Source: Exophiala sp. HKRS030 (lineage: Eukaryota; Ascomycota; Eurotiomycetes; Chaetothyriales; Herpotrichiellaceae). From it: a DNA stretch of 64,000 nt. The stretch's first letter is position 1. Each line of letters starts with the position of its first letter. The stretch is from contig JAHWDD010000006.1 of NCBI GenBank assembly GCA_023897205.1, positions 1,612,001-1,676,000 of the forward strand, written 5' to 3'. The translations under genes and the position numbers were made by a program. This document shows, in pieces, positions 62,184 through 64,000 of the stretch. The notes beneath the pieces were generated by a model. The model was not told the origin of the DNA and made no database searches. It worked only from the letters and a program-made list of their open reading frames with translations.

Positions 62184-63213
62184 TTGGGATTGAGTGTACT
62201 CTTACAGAGCAGGATGGGGTTTTTCTTTGTGCAGATTTAGCGAGGTTATAAGAATGACTCTCTTCTTGAGCAAGTGGAACAATTTCCCTTTTCTTTTTGA
62301 GTACCTTTATTCCATAAGTGTACCTGTATGTTTAAAATGTATAGGTGTAGATACTTATGAGGGACAGTTGTCTAGATGCAAACAAAGTACGTCACCCGCT
62401 TTGCACCCCCAAGAAAAAGTCCCCCAACGTCGGTTTCGCACAAGTCAACACGATTCGCCAGGCCAAAGCACATTTGTATGTGTGCGGGTCACCTTTCCAT
62501 CTTAGAGCTATGGCACTTTTCATAGATCTCCTTCCCCAGACTCCTCTCCATAGACACCAATACCAATGCATTGCAACGCCACTCTTCCCTGTCCTTCTGT
62601 CTCGTTCTCGGAGCAAGCCAATATCTGGTGGACGTACAGTGATTCTGCGAGTGGCCGACAGTGATTTGGCGGGCTTCCAGGGGCGGTTTGGCAGTTGAGT
62701 AACTGGCTGAGGCGTCGTCATTTGGCCTTGCCCTCAATTGTCCCGTACAGTATGTCGAAGAGATACGAACAAAGGGATTCAGCTAGACCGAGATAGGTAT
62801 CGAGGCTTAGAGTTTGGCCAAGCTCAACCAAGCATTCGTCTGGGCGTGCTTGTCCCGTCTCCACATGCTCCAACTATTGTCTTTTTGAGTGTGTGACATC
62901 ACAGGCTTACGACGTTGCCGCGACCTCGCAGGTTTCTGTCCCTCTTCCTTGGCTGGCTTTGGATGGTGGTGAGTGCGCGATGTCGCTTTTGTAGCCCCAA
63001 TGTAGAATTTAATAGGCATTTCTTCTCATCTTATTCTCTTCTTATTCAAATCATCATTCCCCCAAGTCCATCTCGAGCCTTCGATCGAAGGGGCTACATT
63101 AGGCAATCCGATTTCGGAGCAGCCATATAACAGTTTCTCACAAAGTCTAGTAGTACCACATTAAGCTCAAAACTCCCCATTCTGGCTGCTGTCAATTTCC
63201 AGCGTTAGGCGAC
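62184..63213. other. Intergenic, no gene seen
   Basis: About 1 kb containing the YME1 3' region and phospholipase promoter. Short overlapping ORFs lack family resemblance. Confidence 0.5.
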
Positions 63214-64000
63214 ATGATCCCGAAGAACATCTTGAGACTATGTCAAAGCGGCGTGTCAGTTAGCGCCGAGTTGGCCAAGAATCCAACTCTGTCCGCTCAC
63301 GAGGCCGCTGAACAGCTCTTTCATCACGACATTGAAGACGAAAAGGTGACCAAGAAGGTGGCACTGGACGATGAGACGGAGGAAGACCTCAACCAGGCGC
63401 TCGCTTGTGGTAGGTGGGGAACGGCAGAGCCGTCCAAATTGTTTCTACGAGTAAGCATCATCTACCCAAGTTAAGCTCTCCTTTTTGGTGACTTTTCATA
63501 CTGAGGCGAGCACCAGATCTTCCACGATGTCTTGTGTACACTGGAGAAGAATCCACTCGCCGGAGTGTGCTCGCCCTCGCTGATGGGCAGTACCGGTGTG
63601 TGCCCACTCACCATCATAGCACCGATACCAGACATCTGTCGGCACATGTCCAATGTCATCGCCCGAGCAGAGGAGGAGGTCTTCCTCGCCACCAATTTCT
63701 GGATGCATTCCGAGCCTACCATGTTGATCACCAACTCAATCAAGGAGCTCAACCGCAAAGCCGTCGCGTTGAACAAACGAATGGTCGTCAAGATCATATA
63801 CGACCGAGGTAGTCCCAAACAGGCGAGTTGTCCAAGAGCAGCCAGATCCTTTTCCCTGCAACTGACAAAGCACAGTTTATCCACAACCACCTCGTGGTAG
63901 AACCCAAGACGTATGCCGATCCTAATGGGCCCATTCGTCTACCGCATCCAAACGACATACCCAACATCGACCTCGAGGTCATCAATTACCACCAACCTGT
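63214..64000 (+). CDS. Phospholipase D-like phosphodiesterase (3' partial)
   Basis: Exons 63214-63450, 63517-63822 and 63876 to beyond the window end. The first exon is a helical charged leader (PTLSAHEAAEQLFHHDIEDEK); the second has DPLAGV-like KNPLAGVCSPSLMGSTG, PIPDICRHMSNVIARAEEEV and FLATNFWMHS, and the third LPHPNDIPNIDLEVINYHQP, all typical of a fungal PLD/phosphatidylglycerol phospholipase-like family. The two HKD motifs that define catalysis would lie just past the window edge, so activity cannot be judged. Intron 2 has a GC donor (CAG/GCGAGT) and a good CTGAC branch point; the nearby GTAGTC donor would break the frame. Confidence 0.82.

Overview
This window is nuclear DNA of a filamentous ascomycete (Pezizomycotina). 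Short introns of about 45-120 nt with GT-AG or GC-AG ends and CTRAC-type branch points interrupt many genes. The gene content is fungal throughout: a Zn2Cys6 regulator, a melanin-pathway naphthol reductase, an Rds1-like ferritin-fold protein, spherulin/cupin and GH30 secreted proteins. The naphthol reductase and overall style would suit a melanised Eurotiomycetes/Chaetothyriales or Dothideomycetes fungus, but the sequence alone does not fix the order. No tRNA, rRNA, CRISPR array or intact transposon was seen.

Layout. 0-19 kb: 3' part of an Rds1-like ferritin-fold gene, phenolic acid decarboxylase, a Saf4/CCDC130 splicing factor, a secreted GH30 glycosidase (4 exons), the PP2A activator Rrd1, a nuclear protein of unknown function, a 1575-aa coiled-coil protein and a germin-like secreted cupin. 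19-30.5 kb: a long motif-rich gap, a four-TM MARVEL-like protein, a 3-hydroxyacyl-CoA dehydrogenase (6 exons), an SDR, a small acidic protein, a Zn2Cys6 regulator and a divergent DJ-1/PfpI gene; the last few could be a small catabolic neighbourhood. 30.5-37.3 kb: an accessory-looking block with a heptad-repeat protein, a degenerate copy of the DJ-1 gene, a PD-(D/E)XK-like protein and an intronless cyclopropane-fatty-acid-synthase-like methyltransferase. 37.3-49.1 kb: mostly housekeeping genes (UTP7, UreG, a Dabb-domain protein, ISA1, an ARMH3-like protein, Mn-SOD, a TFIP11/Ntr1-like G-patch protein). 49.6-55.5 kb: trihydroxynaphthalene-type reductase, a double-GFA-domain protein, a 2-oxoglutarate/Fe(II) oxygenase. 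56-64 kb: an F-box/WD40 protein, the i-AAA protease Yme1 and the 5' part of a phospholipase D-like gene.

Several gene models were rebuilt by hand across introns. Notable results are a 6-nt coding terminal exon in the naphthol reductase, a 21-nt internal exon next to a GC-AG intron in the acyl-CoA dehydrogenase, a second GC-AG intron in the phospholipase gene, an unannotated relic of the DJ-1 gene about 1.5 kb downstream of the intact copy, and an intergenic motif TACGGAGT(A) dispersed through the gaps. No complete new multi-gene system can be claimed; the 29.8-37.3 kb block is the best place to look.
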